Source: Marilutibacter aestuarii (lineage in GTDB: Bacteria > Pseudomonadota > Gammaproteobacteria > Xanthomonadales > Xanthomonadaceae). Taken from it: a DNA stretch of 64,000 nucleotides. The stretch is taken from NCBI RefSeq assembly GCF_006546775.1, contig NZ_VICE01000006.1:1-64000 (forward strand), written 5' to 3'. Positions 28,374 through 37,550 of the stretch are shown piece after piece (position 1 is the first letter of the stretch; every line of letters starts with the position of its first letter). Under the pieces are notes generated by a model, which saw only the letters and a program-made list of their open reading frames with translations, was not told the DNA's origin and made no database searches. Made by a program: the position numbers and the translations under genes.

Positions 28374-28888
28374 AGCTGGCTCACCGTGCTGATGGAGAAG
28401 TTCTGCTCACCGCCCGTCGTCCGCGACTCGTCCCACTCGACCGTCACGGTGCAGACCGTGTCCTCGCAATCGATGGTCCCGCATGACCCCTGCCCCAGCG
28501 TCGAGTGCATGGTCTGGATCCATTCACGGCGATCGTTCTCCGCGAGGCTCGCCCCGGCCGCCGGCACAACGCAGGTACGTGCCATTTCGTACAGCGCGAT
28601 CGCGTTGGCCTTGGCAACGGGATCGTTGATGGCCGCCACCGGGATCGACGCCCGGATGGAATCCATCATGGCGTAGCTGTCCATGATGGCTTGGCTGCGA
28701 GCAAGGGAGCCCTGGCTGTTCTTCAGGGCGGTGGCCTGCAAGGCAGCCACGCCCAGCAGCCCGATGGCCAGGATCAGGACCGCGATCATGACTTCGAGCA
28801 GGCTCATTCCGGCCGCGTGTCTTGGAGATGTCTTCATGATGGTCTGGATGGATCGCGCGCGTCCCGCGTTCTTGGTTGGGTACTTCAT
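28370..28888 (-). CDS. pilV: Type IV pilus minor pilin PilV
   Basis: 172 residues from the ATG that overlaps the fimT stop (TGATG); a second ATG at 28837 gives a more usual short leader, MKTSPRHAAG, cut before MSLLEVM. Neither has a clear ribosome site, and the overlap favours coupling. The hydrophobic helix VMIAVLILAIGLLGVAALQA and the PilV-type SYAMMDSIRAS follow. It is a minor pilin of the priming complex. Confidence 0.9.
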   Translation of the reverse strand: MKYPTKNAGRARSIQTIMKTSPRHAAGMSLLEVMIAVLILAIGLLGVAALQATALKNSQGSLARSQAIMDSYAMMDSIRASIPVAAINDPVAKANAIALYEMARTCVVPAAGASLAENDRREWIQTMHSTLGQGSCGTIDCEDTVCTVTVEWDESRTTGGEQNFSISTVSQL

Positions 28889-29484
28889 CAGGGGTCGGCC
28901 GGTTGGGCGCAGGCGCCGTTACCGCTGGTGCGCTCGATGAACGCCCGGCTGCCGGCACCAAGGGTGACGTTGCGGACGTTGTCCGTCGGTATGGTCGCCG
29001 CGACGCACACGCCGATGGCCGCGGTGACGGGATCGCCGGCGGAATCACGCGCGAAACCATCGGAGCGGAAGGTGAGCACGCCGTCGGCCAGGGCCGGGCT
29101 CGCCTCCACCACCACCGGCGCCTCCACGACATGGCGGCGGAGGATTTCCTCGCCCGCCGTCACCGCGCCATTGCGGTCGGCGTCCGCGAAGACGATCCAG
29201 CCATTCCATGCGCCGCCGGCGGCGCAGGTGGCACCATCGGACGAGCTGCACAGGGCCATGCGCCCGTTCCGCCGGATCGCCTCGGCGCGCGCCAGCTGGA
29301 CGCTGGCGACGAGCTCGTTGGCAGGCGCGCTGATCCGGGCCGAGTTCTGGACATAACGGAAGCTCGGCACGCCGATCGCCAGCAGTACGCCCATCACCAC
29401 CACCGTGATCATGAGCTCGACGAGCGTGAAGCCCCGTGCCGGGCCTGCCAGCCCGCCCCGTCGTCGATCATTCGCGTGCCGCAT
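28888..29484 (-). CDS. fimT: GspH/FimT family minor pilin
   Basis: 198 residues. The leader MRHANDRRRGGLAGPARG is cut before FTLVELM (Glu at mature position 5), followed by the GspH domain with VQLARAEAIRRNGRMALC and WNGWIVFADADRNG. It is the first gene of the fimT-pilV-pilW-pilX-pilY1-pilE operon, equivalent in place to Pseudomonas fimU/fimT. GGGGATACGGG lies just before the ATG. It shares a 168-bp divergent gap with a LytS/AlgZ-type kinase gene. Confidence 0.92.
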   Translation of the reverse strand: MRHANDRRRGGLAGPARGFTLVELMITVVVMGVLLAIGVPSFRYVQNSARISAPANELVASVQLARAEAIRRNGRMALCSSSDGATCAAGGAWNGWIVFADADRNGAVTAGEEILRRHVVEAPVVVEASPALADGVLTFRSDGFARDSAGDPVTAAIGVCVAATIPTDNVRNVTLGAGSRAFIERTSGNGACAQPADP

Positions 29485-29652
29485 CCCGTATCCCCATGAG
29501 AATCCACATGCTCCACCTTAACGGGCCGCCTTTGCGGCCTCCAGCGGGATCCGACCAGCGGAGCCCACGCCGGGCCCAGCGGCAGACGGACAGACAGGCT
29601 GGACTGCTGTCATGATGACGCCCGCCCCGAAACCGCCCACCAATCGCGTGAG

Positions 29653-30681
29653 ATGAACGGACCCAAAGAGACCCAGGCCCTGCTCGACACCCTCTGGCAG
29701 CCCAGGACCCTGGTCTGGGTCCTGATCGCCGGTGAAGGCCTGGCCGTCGTGCTGGCACTCGCGCCTGGCGGCAGCGGGGACCGATGGGTGTACTTCGGCC
29801 TGACCTCGATCCTGCTGCAGTGGATATCCCTGCTGACGATGTCGACGCTGTACTGGGCGCGCCGCAGACTGGCCCGCCTGACGCCGGTGCAGCTTGCATA
29901 CGCCGCGCTGGTCGCGCTGATGGCCAGCACCTGGGTGGTCAGCGGAGGCGCGTGGTTCCTGCTGCAGGACCTGTGGCTGATGGCGCACGGCGGTTGGCGA
30001 TCGCTGATCCTGCGCCTGAGCGGCCTGGCGTTGACAGTGGGCATGCTCGGGCTTGCCGCGTTCCAGAACTACTGGCGCGCGCGCCAATGGGCGTTGCGCA
30101 CCAAGCAGGCCGAACTCGAGGCGCTGCAGGCGCGCATCCGGCCGCACTTCCTGTTCAACACGCTCAACACCGGCGCAGCCCTGGTACACCAGCGCCCCGA
30201 GGCGGTGGAGCAGCTGCTGCTGGACTTGGCGGACCTGTTCCGGGCCGCGCTCGCCGGTCCGCACCAGATTCCCCTGCAGGACGAGTTGGACCTGGCTCGA
30301 CGCTATCTGGAAATCGAGGGCCTGCGGTTCCGCGAGCGCCTGCAGGTAACCTGGAAGCTGCCCCGTGCGCTGCCGGACGTCACCGTGCCGGCACTCACCA
30401 TCCAGCCCCTGGTCGAGAATGCGATCCGCCACGGCATCGAGCGCCTGCCCAAGGGCGGTACGATCGAGGTGGCGGTCACGACGTCGGACGAGCGCGTGAT
30501 CGTGCGCATCAGCAACCCCTTGCCCGGCAGCAGCCGTGAAGCCCGGCCCGGGCATAACGTCGGCCTCAATGCCGCGCAGGAACGCGTGGAGGCGCTCACC
30601 CAGGGCAAGGGCAGCGTCACCACCTCACGGGAAGGCGACCTCTACGTCGCCACCGTGCGCCTCCCGGTCAGCGAGCGCTGA
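29653..30681 (+). CDS. LytS/AlgZ (FimS)-family sensor histidine kinase
   Basis: 342 residues. Four or five transmembrane segments fill residues 20-145. The His_kinase domain follows with RIRPHFLFNTLNT (phosphoacceptor His165), then an HATPase with IQPLVENAIRHGIERLPKGG and a degenerate C-terminal G-box. In Pseudomonas the AlgZ(FimS)-AlgR pair switches on the fimU-pilVWXY1Y2E operon. Here the kinase is divergent from the same operon, but no response-regulator gene is beside it. The link to pilus control is therefore likely from position and family, but unproven. The start has a weak ribosome site. Confidence 0.88.
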   Translation: MNGPKETQALLDTLWQPRTLVWVLIAGEGLAVVLALAPGGSGDRWVYFGLTSILLQWISLLTMSTLYWARRRLARLTPVQLAYAALVALMASTWVVSGGAWFLLQDLWLMAHGGWRSLILRLSGLALTVGMLGLAAFQNYWRARQWALRTKQAELEALQARIRPHFLFNTLNTGAALVHQRPEAVEQLLLDLADLFRAALAGPHQIPLQDELDLARRYLEIEGLRFRERLQVTWKLPRALPDVTVPALTIQPLVENAIRHGIERLPKGGTIEVAVTTSDERVIVRISNPLPGSSREARPGHNVGLNAAQERVEALTQGKGSVTTSREGDLYVATVRLPVSER

Positions 30682-30723
30682 GTCTTCGCCCGGTCCCGGG
30701 TGTCGAGCGGTTGGCGGGAGGCC

Positions 30724-32103
30724 TCAGGCCACGACGCGGTAACAGGGGTGGTAGTCGCCGTCGATCTTCATGCGCCTCTGCTCCACGAACGCACGCAGCA
30801 ATGCGTCGAGCGACTGCATCATCTCCGGGTCGCCATGGATCTCGAACGGCCCGTGCGCATCGATGCGGCGCATGCCGTCCTCCTTGACGTTGCCGGCGAC
30901 GATGCCCGAGAACGCCCGGCGGAGGTCGGCCGCCAGGTCGTGCGGCTTGCGGCCCTTGTGCAGGTCCAGCGCCGCCATCGCCTCGTGGGTGGGCCGGAAC
31001 GGCTGCTGGAACTCCAGCGGGATGTCGATCGACCAGTTGAAGAAGAACGAGTCCTTCTGGGCGATGCGCTGCTCGCGCACCTTGCGGATGCCCGCGGTCA
31101 TCCGCCGGGCCACCGCGGCCGGATCGGCGATGATGATCTCGTAGCGCGAAGTGGCCGCCTCGCCCAGCGTCAGGCGCAGGAAGCGGTCGATCTGCTCGAA
31201 GTACGCCGCCGACGCGGTGGGGCCGGTGAAGATCAGCGGGAACTGCAGGCCGGCGTTCTCCTCGCGCAGCAGGATACCCAGCAGGTACAGGATCTCCTCT
31301 GCGGTGCCGACGCCGCCGGGGAACACGATGATGCCGTGGCCGATGCGGACGAAGGCTTCCAGGCGCTTTTCGATGTCGGGCAGGATCACCAGGTGGTTGA
31401 CGATCGGGTTGGGCGACTCGGCGGCGATGATGCCCGGCTCGGTCACGCCGATGTAGCGGGGGTGCTCGCGCCGCTGCTTGGCGTGCGCGATGTTGGCGCC
31501 CTTCATCGGTCCCTTCATCGCGCCCGGGCCGCAACCGGTGCAGATGTCCAGCCCGCGCAGGCCCAGCTCGTAGCCGACCTGCTTGGTGTAGATGTACTCG
31601 TCGCGCGAGATCGAGTGTCCGCCCCAGCACACCACCAGGCGGGGATCGGTGGGCTGCAGGATGCGTGCGTTGCGGAGCAGGTCGAAGACGCCGTCGGTGA
31701 TGCCCGCGCTGGTGTTGAGGTCGCGGCCGCAGGCCTCGCCCAGCTCGATCGCGGTGAAAGCCAGGTCGCGCACGACCGCGAACAGCAGTTCGGCCACGCC
31801 GCGGATGATCTCGCCATCGACGAACGCCATCGCGGGCGCGTTCGCCAGGTCGATGCGCAGGCCGCGGTCCTGCTGGTGCACCTGGATGTCGAAGTCCGCG
31901 TACTGCGCCTGGGCGGCGCGCGGATCGTCGGACACGCTGCCGGTGGTCAGCACGGCCAGGGCGCAGCGGCGCAGCAGGTCGTGCATGCCGGTGGAAGCGT
32001 CGCGCAGGCGGGCGACCTCGTCGCGGGACAGGATGTCGAGGGCACCGCTGGGGTGGATGCGCGCGTTGACGGTGGGGAGTGCATCCTGCGGGGGCTTGCT
32101 CAT
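30724..32103 (-). CDS. ppnN: Pyrimidine/purine nucleotide 5'-monophosphate nucleosidase (LOG family)
   Basis: 459 residues (E. coli PpnN/YgdH 454). It has an N-terminal extension domain and the Rossmann-like LOG core with VVCWGGHSI, GCGPGAMKGPMKGAN and the signature PGGVGTAEEILYLLGI, then a C-terminal domain. It hydrolyses nucleoside monophosphates to base and ribose-5-phosphate; in E. coli it is a (p)ppGpp target. It is convergent with the kinase gene (43 bp apart) and preceded by the TonB receptor terminator, so it has its own promoter. Confidence 0.93.
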   Translation of the reverse strand: MSKPPQDALPTVNARIHPSGALDILSRDEVARLRDASTGMHDLLRRCALAVLTTGSVSDDPRAAQAQYADFDIQVHQQDRGLRIDLANAPAMAFVDGEIIRGVAELLFAVVRDLAFTAIELGEACGRDLNTSAGITDGVFDLLRNARILQPTDPRLVVCWGGHSISRDEYIYTKQVGYELGLRGLDICTGCGPGAMKGPMKGANIAHAKQRREHPRYIGVTEPGIIAAESPNPIVNHLVILPDIEKRLEAFVRIGHGIIVFPGGVGTAEEILYLLGILLREENAGLQFPLIFTGPTASAAYFEQIDRFLRLTLGEAATSRYEIIIADPAAVARRMTAGIRKVREQRIAQKDSFFFNWSIDIPLEFQQPFRPTHEAMAALDLHKGRKPHDLAADLRRAFSGIVAGNVKEDGMRRIDAHGPFEIHGDPEMMQSLDALLRAFVEQRRMKIDGDYHPCYRVVA

Positions 32104-32166
32104 CGGTGTGTTCTCTTCGTTGTTCTTGTCTGGTCCGTCCCACCGACTCTAGCGCAGGAGGGCGCA

Positions 32167-32199
32167 CAAAAAAAACGGCCGGGGATTCACCCCGGCCGT
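32167..32199 (-). terminator. Terminator of the TonB receptor gene
   Basis: Read leftward, a 10-bp perfect stem (ACGGCCGGGG / CCCCGGCCGT, loop of 5) is followed by eight T residues, about 27 bp past the receptor stop. Confidence 0.92.
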
Positions 32200-32225
32200 C
32201 GCTCTGGATCCGGTTGTCACCGGGA

Positions 32226-35200
32226 TCAGAACTTGTAGCGGAAACCCACCTGCAGCGACCAGCGCGAGATGCCGCGGTCGTCGTAGACGCTCAGCTCGTC
32301 CGGGTTGTTGAAGCGATAGACGTACTTGCCCGTCGCCGCATCGATGCCGCCGTACTCGACGACGCCGCGACCGAACGGGAAGCCGACTTCCTCGATCTGT
32401 CCCCAGTCCTTGTTGAGCAGGTTCCCGACGTTGAGGACGTCGAGCCAGATCTCGGACTTGTGGCCGCTCCAGAAGCCGGGGAGTTCCTGGGAGATGCGCA
32501 GGTCGAACTGGTTGACCCAGGGCGACGTGGCGCCATTGCGCTCGGCGAGCTGGCCGCGATGCGAGCTCAGGTACTCGTCGCCGGCGACGAAGTCCCAGAA
32601 CGCCGCTTCCTCGGCGGGGCTGCCGAAGATGACGTCGCCGGGGCCCGACGGGATGTAGAGCAGGTCGTTGCCGAAACGGTTGTCGCCGTTGGCGTCGTTG
32701 TCGAAGACGTAGCTGTACGGGCGACCGCTGCGGCCTTCGTAGAACATCGACACGTTGGTGTTGTAGTCACCGAAGAAGGCGTGCTTCCAGGTCACTGCGG
32801 CCGTGATGCGGTCGCGGATCTCGTAGCTGGAACGCCCGGTCACTTCCGCGTTCGGATCGAGGGACACGTTGTTGCCCCACTGCGAGCCGGAGGTGGAGCT
32901 GGTCAACGGGCTGACGTCGTTGGCGTTGGTGTAGGTATACGCCAGCTGCCACATCCAGTCGCTGTCGTTGAACGGCTTGTTCAACGACAGGGTCAGCTGT
33001 TGCGACTCGCCTTTGCTGGTGGGTCGGGCGATGATGGCGTCGCCGAAAGCGCGATCGCGATTGGCGCGAGCGCTCGCGCCGTTGGAGCTGTTGCCCGACT
33101 GGTTCCAGTTGTTCGGGTCCAGGCCCGCGGCGTTCCAGAAGATCGGGCGACCGTCCGGACCATACGTGGTGGGCGCGCCGAGGTTCAGGTGCTGGTAGTA
33201 GATCGCTTCCTTGACCTGGGTGAGGACCAGCTCGGCCGCACCGACGATGCCCTGCCACGGCAGTTCGGCGTCGAATGCCAGGTTCGCCTTCCACACCGCG
33301 GGCTGGCCCAGCTCGGGATCGACGAAATCGATCGACTGGGTGCCCTGCGACGCATTCGCGGGGACCAGGACCAGCTGACCGTCCGGGTCGGCGACGAAGC
33401 AACGGCCGTCGGGCGTGTTGCAGTCGATCGCCGGCGACACCGGCAGGCCCGTGAAGAAGGTGTAGTCGGTGTAGCCGAAGCCCGTGTTGGTGAAGGGATT
33501 GGACAGCCACACGTTGGCGGCGGCGCCCTGGAACAGGCCGAAGCCACCACGCAGCTGGCTCGGGCGCTCGCTGTCGAAGGTGTAGTTGAAGCCGAAGCGC
33601 GGCTGGATCAGCCCGTTGCCATCGATCGTGGCCGAGTTGTCGTAGCCGAAGGCGGCTTCGGCAGCGGCGTTGTACAGCGGCTCGTCGTCGACGACCGGCA
33701 CGTCGTACCGCAGGCCGAAGTTCAGCGTGAGGTTGTAGTTGACGGCCCAGGTGTCCTGCACGAACAGGCCCCAGTTCTCCAGGCCCCACGCGGCGGCGGC
33801 GTTGTCGCGATTGCCGTTGCGGGGATGGTAGTAGCGATAGAAGCTCGGGGTGCCGGCCTCGAAGTCGTCGATGCTGTCGAACGAGTAGACGCCGTTGCTG
33901 CGACGACCGAACAGGTTGTAGATGTCGTTCTTCTCGTACTCGGCACCGAACTTCAGGGTGTGGTCGCCGATGAACAGGTTGCCCGCGAAGAAGGCGTTCC
34001 AGGTCTCGGTCTCCAGCACGTTGGCGTGCGTGTTCTCTTCCGTGCCGAAGTTGAGCGTGGCGTCGCCGATGTCGATGGCGATCGCGGGCAGCGCGCTGGG
34101 CGGGGTACGGACGGCCGAATAGTCGCGGTACGACACCTTGGCTTCGGTGGAGAACACGTCGGTCCAGTCGCTGAACAGCTGGGCCGTATAGGTGTCGAGC
34201 TCGAAGTCACGCTGGTACGAATAGGTGTTGAGCGCGATCTGGTTGCTGCCGAAGCCCGGGAAGTTGGCGATGCTCTGGTCGGTGGTGCCGTACCGGAAGT
34301 TGGCGCGATGGTTGTCGCTGATGTTCCAGTCGATCTTCAGGCCGTACTCCTCGGCCGTCGTGTCGGCACCGCCGACGCCGTACTCGCCGGCCTCGAACCC
34401 GTAACCCTGGGCGATCTGGCGGACGCGCTGGATATCGGTGTCGGAAATGTCCTCGACGATGTTGGACGCGCCGGAGCCCACGGGGCCGAAGGTCGGACCG
34501 GGGGCGCCGGTCTCCTGCTTCTCGTAGTTGAAGAAGAAGAACAGCTTGTCCTTGACGATCGGACCGCCGACGGTCACGCCGTAGAGGAAGTCGTCCTCGA
34601 AGCCGGAGAAATCACTGCCGTCCTCGTTCTCGCGCACCATGCTGTTGTCGCGGTAGGTGCCGTAGACGGAGCCGTGGAACTCGTTGGTGCCGGACTTGGT
34701 GACGGCGTTGATGACGCCGCCCACGCCGCCATTGATGGTGACGTCGTAGTTGGCGACGTCGACCGAGATCTCCTGGATGGTATCCATCGAGAAGGGCTGC
34801 TTCGGCGTCGGCAGTCCGTTCGACTCCAGGCCGAAGGCGTCGTTGGTGCTGATGCCGTCCACGCGGATCGCGTTGTAACGCGGATTCTGGCCGCCGATGG
34901 AGATTTCGTTGCGCGACTTGTCGGTCTGCGCGACGCGCGGGTCGAGGCGCGCGTAGTCCTGCAGGTTGCGCTCGATCGAGGGGAACGCGTCGATCTGCTC
35001 GCGGGTGACGTTCGAGCCTGCGCCCATCTTGGTCGCACTGAAGACTTCCGAACCGTAGACACCGGCGACCGCTTCCACCGACTCAAGCGTAGTAACCGAA
35101 TCGCCCGCCAGGGTCACGTCGACCTGGTTGACCTTGTCCAGGTTCAGGTAGATCCCTTCCTGGCCACCCACGCCCTCGCCGGCCGCGTTGATGGACACGG

Positions 35201-35450
35201 AATACGGACCGCCCACGCGGAGGCCGCGGGCGTTGTAGCGACCGTCGGGGCCGGTCACGGCACGGCTCACGGTGCCGGATTCTTCATGGGTGATGGTGAC
35301 TTGCGCGCCCGCGACGGGCTGGCCGTCGGCCGCCACGACACGACCGGCAACGCCGGCGGAGGTGGCCTGCGCGAAGACAGGGGCGGTGGCGAGTACGGCG
35401 AGCAGGCCAAGCGTAAGCCTGGACAGCCGGACACGGTTCGGATGGGTCAT
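32226..35450 (-). CDS. Oar-like TonB-dependent receptor with N-terminal carboxypeptidase-regulatory-like domain
   Basis: 1074 residues. Signal peptide (LTLGLLAVLATAPVFAQ), then a carboxypeptidase-regulatory-like Ig fold (GVAGRVVAADGQPVAGAQVT, about 30-110), then a plug domain (EQIDAFPSIERN; MDTIQEISVDVANYD; GGVGGVINAVTKSGTNEFHG), then a large beta-barrel ending in FRYKF, with the terminal aromatic needed for outer-membrane insertion. Family members import large or complexed substrates or act in protease export (Oar). No substrate can be told; no siderophore or sugar genes are nearby. The ATG at 35450 begins the signal peptide. About 230 bp upstream hold an A/T-rich patch near 35580-35635 likely to be the promoter. 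Confidence 0.92.
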   Translation of the reverse strand: MTHPNRVRLSRLTLGLLAVLATAPVFAQATSAGVAGRVVAADGQPVAGAQVTITHEESGTVSRAVTGPDGRYNARGLRVGGPYSVSINAAGEGVGGQEGIYLNLDKVNQVDVTLAGDSVTTLESVEAVAGVYGSEVFSATKMGAGSNVTREQIDAFPSIERNLQDYARLDPRVAQTDKSRNEISIGGQNPRYNAIRVDGISTNDAFGLESNGLPTPKQPFSMDTIQEISVDVANYDVTINGGVGGVINAVTKSGTNEFHGSVYGTYRDNSMVRENEDGSDFSGFEDDFLYGVTVGGPIVKDKLFFFFNYEKQETGAPGPTFGPVGSGASNIVEDISDTDIQRVRQIAQGYGFEAGEYGVGGADTTAEEYGLKIDWNISDNHRANFRYGTTDQSIANFPGFGSNQIALNTYSYQRDFELDTYTAQLFSDWTDVFSTEAKVSYRDYSAVRTPPSALPAIAIDIGDATLNFGTEENTHANVLETETWNAFFAGNLFIGDHTLKFGAEYEKNDIYNLFGRRSNGVYSFDSIDDFEAGTPSFYRYYHPRNGNRDNAAAAWGLENWGLFVQDTWAVNYNLTLNFGLRYDVPVVDDEPLYNAAAEAAFGYDNSATIDGNGLIQPRFGFNYTFDSERPSQLRGGFGLFQGAAANVWLSNPFTNTGFGYTDYTFFTGLPVSPAIDCNTPDGRCFVADPDGQLVLVPANASQGTQSIDFVDPELGQPAVWKANLAFDAELPWQGIVGAAELVLTQVKEAIYYQHLNLGAPTTYGPDGRPIFWNAAGLDPNNWNQSGNSSNGASARANRDRAFGDAIIARPTSKGESQQLTLSLNKPFNDSDWMWQLAYTYTNANDVSPLTSSTSGSQWGNNVSLDPNAEVTGRSSYEIRDRITAAVTWKHAFFGDYNTNVSMFYEGRSGRPYSYVFDNDANGDNRFGNDLLYIPSGPGDVIFGSPAEEAAFWDFVAGDEYLSSHRGQLAERNGATSPWVNQFDLRISQELPGFWSGHKSEIWLDVLNVGNLLNKDWGQIEEVGFPFGRGVVEYGGIDAATGKYVYRFNNPDELSVYDDRGISRWSLQVGFRYKF

Positions 35451-35681
35451 GGCGGGGCCTCGAGTAACGTGGAGTTCTGGCAGACGAACGCTTCCTTGCA
35501 GCGGAAAGCCTCGCCCGCATCGATCAGCAAAGTGCATCCGCTAGAGCCCGGCTGGCGCAGTGCGCCCCTCCGGGTTAACGGCACTTTAACACGCTACGAT
35601 CCCTACGTTACAGTATCGTGAACAAAGTCATCGAATTGGCCCATGCCCCGCGACATGGGCGCCACGCGCGACCAACTTCGG

Positions 35682-36278
35682 TCAAGGTGCAGCGATCTGC
35701 AGGTAAGTTCCCAGACCGTCGAGGAACATCTGGACGGAGATCGCCACCAGCAGCATGCCCATCAGGCGTTCGATGGCCGACAGCGCCCGTCCGCCCAGCA
35801 ACTTGTAGAGCAGCGTCGCCGAGAACAGGATCGCCGCGGTGGCGCCCCAGGCGATCAGCAGGGCGATGCTCCAGTCGCCCAGCCGGGTGGGGTCGTCGCT
35901 GCCCATCAGCATGACCGCCGCCATCCCCGAGGGTCCCGCCACCAGGGGGATGGCCATGGGCACGATGAACGGCTCGCCGTCGGGCAGTTCGCCCATCAGG
36001 CCTTCCGGGCGCGGGAAGATCATGCGTATGCCGATCAGGAACAGCACGATGCCACCGGCGATGGACACCGATTCCTGGCGCAGGTGCATCAGCTCCAGCG
36101 CGTACTTGCCGCCCCACAGGAACATCATCAGCACCGCCAGCGCGATCAGCAGCTCCCGGGCCAGGACGATGCGCTGCCGTTTGGGTGGCAGGCTGCGCAG
36201 CAGGCTCAGGAAGATCGGGATGTTGCCGAGCGGGTCGAGGATCAGGAACAGCAACAGCGCCGCCGATGCGATGGTCAT
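35682..36278 (-). CDS. MarC family integral membrane protein
   Basis: 198 residues, about six transmembrane segments, with the family motifs FLILDPLGNIPIFLSLL near the N-terminus and PLVAGPSGMAAVMLM in the middle. The function is unresolved; the old link to antibiotic resistance in E. coli was withdrawn. The start overlaps the stop of the upstream SDR gene (ATGA), so grxD, the SDR gene and marC form one coupled operon. Confidence 0.92.
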   Translation of the reverse strand: MTIASAALLLFLILDPLGNIPIFLSLLRSLPPKRQRIVLARELLIALAVLMMFLWGGKYALELMHLRQESVSIAGGIVLFLIGIRMIFPRPEGLMGELPDGEPFIVPMAIPLVAGPSGMAAVMLMGSDDPTRLGDWSIALLIAWGATAAILFSATLLYKLLGGRALSAIERLMGMLLVAISVQMFLDGLGTYLQIAAP

Positions 36279-37024
36279 GCCGGGGGACTCCAGACGTGGC
36301 CGCGGTGCACGCTGCCCCGCGTCGACAGAAGGGTCACGCAGGCCGGCGCGTAGACCGCCGGATCGCGCGTGCGCGGGTCGCTGTCGTCGGCATAGGCACG
36401 CGAGCGCAGCGGCGTGCGCATCGGGCCGGGGCGCAGGCCGCTGACGCGGACGTTCGAACCGATCAGCTCGTGGTGGAGCATGCCCACCGCGGCCGCGAGT
36501 CCGTGCTGGGCCAGGCCGTAGCCGCCCCAGTAGGCCCCGCCGACGCGCTCGGGCGCGTCGAGCGTGAACACAACCGCCGCGTCGGCAGCCTTCGACAACA
36601 CCGGCAGGCAAGCCTGGGTGAGCCACAAGGGCGCGGTGAGGTTGACGTGGATCGCGCGGGCGAGCTGCGCCGGGTCGGTCTGCGGCAAGGGGGTGAGGCC
36701 GCGGAACTCGGCGACGCAGTGCAACAGCCCGTCGAGCCGGCCGAGTTCGGATTCGATCCGCGCCGCCAATTCGGCGTGGTCGTCCGGCACCGCGCCCTCC
36801 AGGTCGAAGGGATACAGGAGCGGCTCGGGCCCGACGGCGGCCACGGCGTCGTACACGCGGTTGAGCTTGGGCAGCTTGCGACCCAGCAGCACGACCGTCG
36901 CACCGGCCTCGGCGCAGGCCCGGGCGGCGGCGCTGCCCAGGCCGCCATGGGCGCCGGTGACCAGCACGACACGGCCATCAAGGCGCGCGGCCGCGTCGGG
37001 CGCCTGCGGCGATGCGTCGCTCAC
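36275..37024 (-). CDS. YciK-like short-chain dehydrogenase/reductase with altered active site
   Basis: 249 residues, Rossmann fold with TGAHGGLG (23-30), the Asn-containing HVNLTAP (N128) and the YciK-like end VRVSGLRPGPMRTPLRSRAY. The catalytic Tyr169 is present, but the lysine of YxxxK is Gln173 (YGLAQ), and the usual catalytic Ser position reads FTLDAPE with no Ser. It may be a non-canonical or non-catalytic member. It overlaps grxD upstream and marC downstream by 4 bp each. Confidence 0.88.
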   Translation of the reverse strand: MSDASPQAPDAAARLDGRVVLVTGAHGGLGSAAARACAEAGATVVLLGRKLPKLNRVYDAVAAVGPEPLLYPFDLEGAVPDDHAELAARIESELGRLDGLLHCVAEFRGLTPLPQTDPAQLARAIHVNLTAPLWLTQACLPVLSKAADAAVVFTLDAPERVGGAYWGGYGLAQHGLAAAVGMLHHELIGSNVRVSGLRPGPMRTPLRSRAYADDSDPRTRDPAVYAPACVTLLSTRGSVHRGHVWSPPA

Positions 37025-37341
37025 GATGCCTGCGTCTCGCTGATCATGCGTGCCAGTTCCCCCGACTCGAACAGCTCGACGGTGATGTCGCAGCCACCGA
37101 TCAGCTCACCATGGATGAACAGCTGCGGGAAGGTCGGCCAGTTGGAGAAACGCGGCAGGTTGGCGCGGACCTCGGGGTCTTCGAGCACGTTGACGGTGTG
37201 CAACTGCGTCGCGCCGGCCTCGGTCAGCGCCTGTATCGCGCGACTTGAGAACCCGCACATGGGGAACTGCGGCGTCCCCTTCATGAACAACACGACCGGG
37301 TGGCCTTCGACCTCGGCCTGGATCCGTTCGAGCACGGACAT
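37021..37341 (-). CDS. grxD: Monothiol glutaredoxin GrxD
   Basis: 106 residues with the CGFS active site (PMCGFSSRA, Cys29) and the glutathione-binding WPTFPQLFIHGELIGGCDI. CGFS glutaredoxins carry and deliver [2Fe-2S] clusters, often with BolA proteins. AGGAG lies 8 nt before the ATG at 37341; longer frames upstream lack coding character. It is divergent from the iron superoxide dismutase gene across 209 bp, a plausible shared iron/oxidant control region. Confidence 0.95.
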   Translation of the reverse strand: MSVLERIQAEVEGHPVVLFMKGTPQFPMCGFSSRAIQALTEAGATQLHTVNVLEDPEVRANLPRFSNWPTFPQLFIHGELIGGCDITVELFESGELARMISETQAS

Positions 37342-37550
37342 CGGATACTCCTGGAATGGGCTGTTGCGCGGCTTGACGGTGCGCCAACACGTGGTGGGGA
37401 TAGAATGGGGCGTCAGTCGAGAGGCTCGCGGCCGATCCCGCCGGCGCCGACTGCCCCTATTGTAATCCCTCAAGAAGTCCTGGACGTGGCCGCCGCCGGC
37501 ACGTCAGGGTTCGCCTTCAGCCAACCAAATCGAGCCACAAGGAGTCCCCC

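Noticed and set aside
32079-35621. A 1180-codon frame opposite the TonB receptor
   Set aside because: Antisense shadow with biased residues; the receptor on the minus strand is unambiguous.
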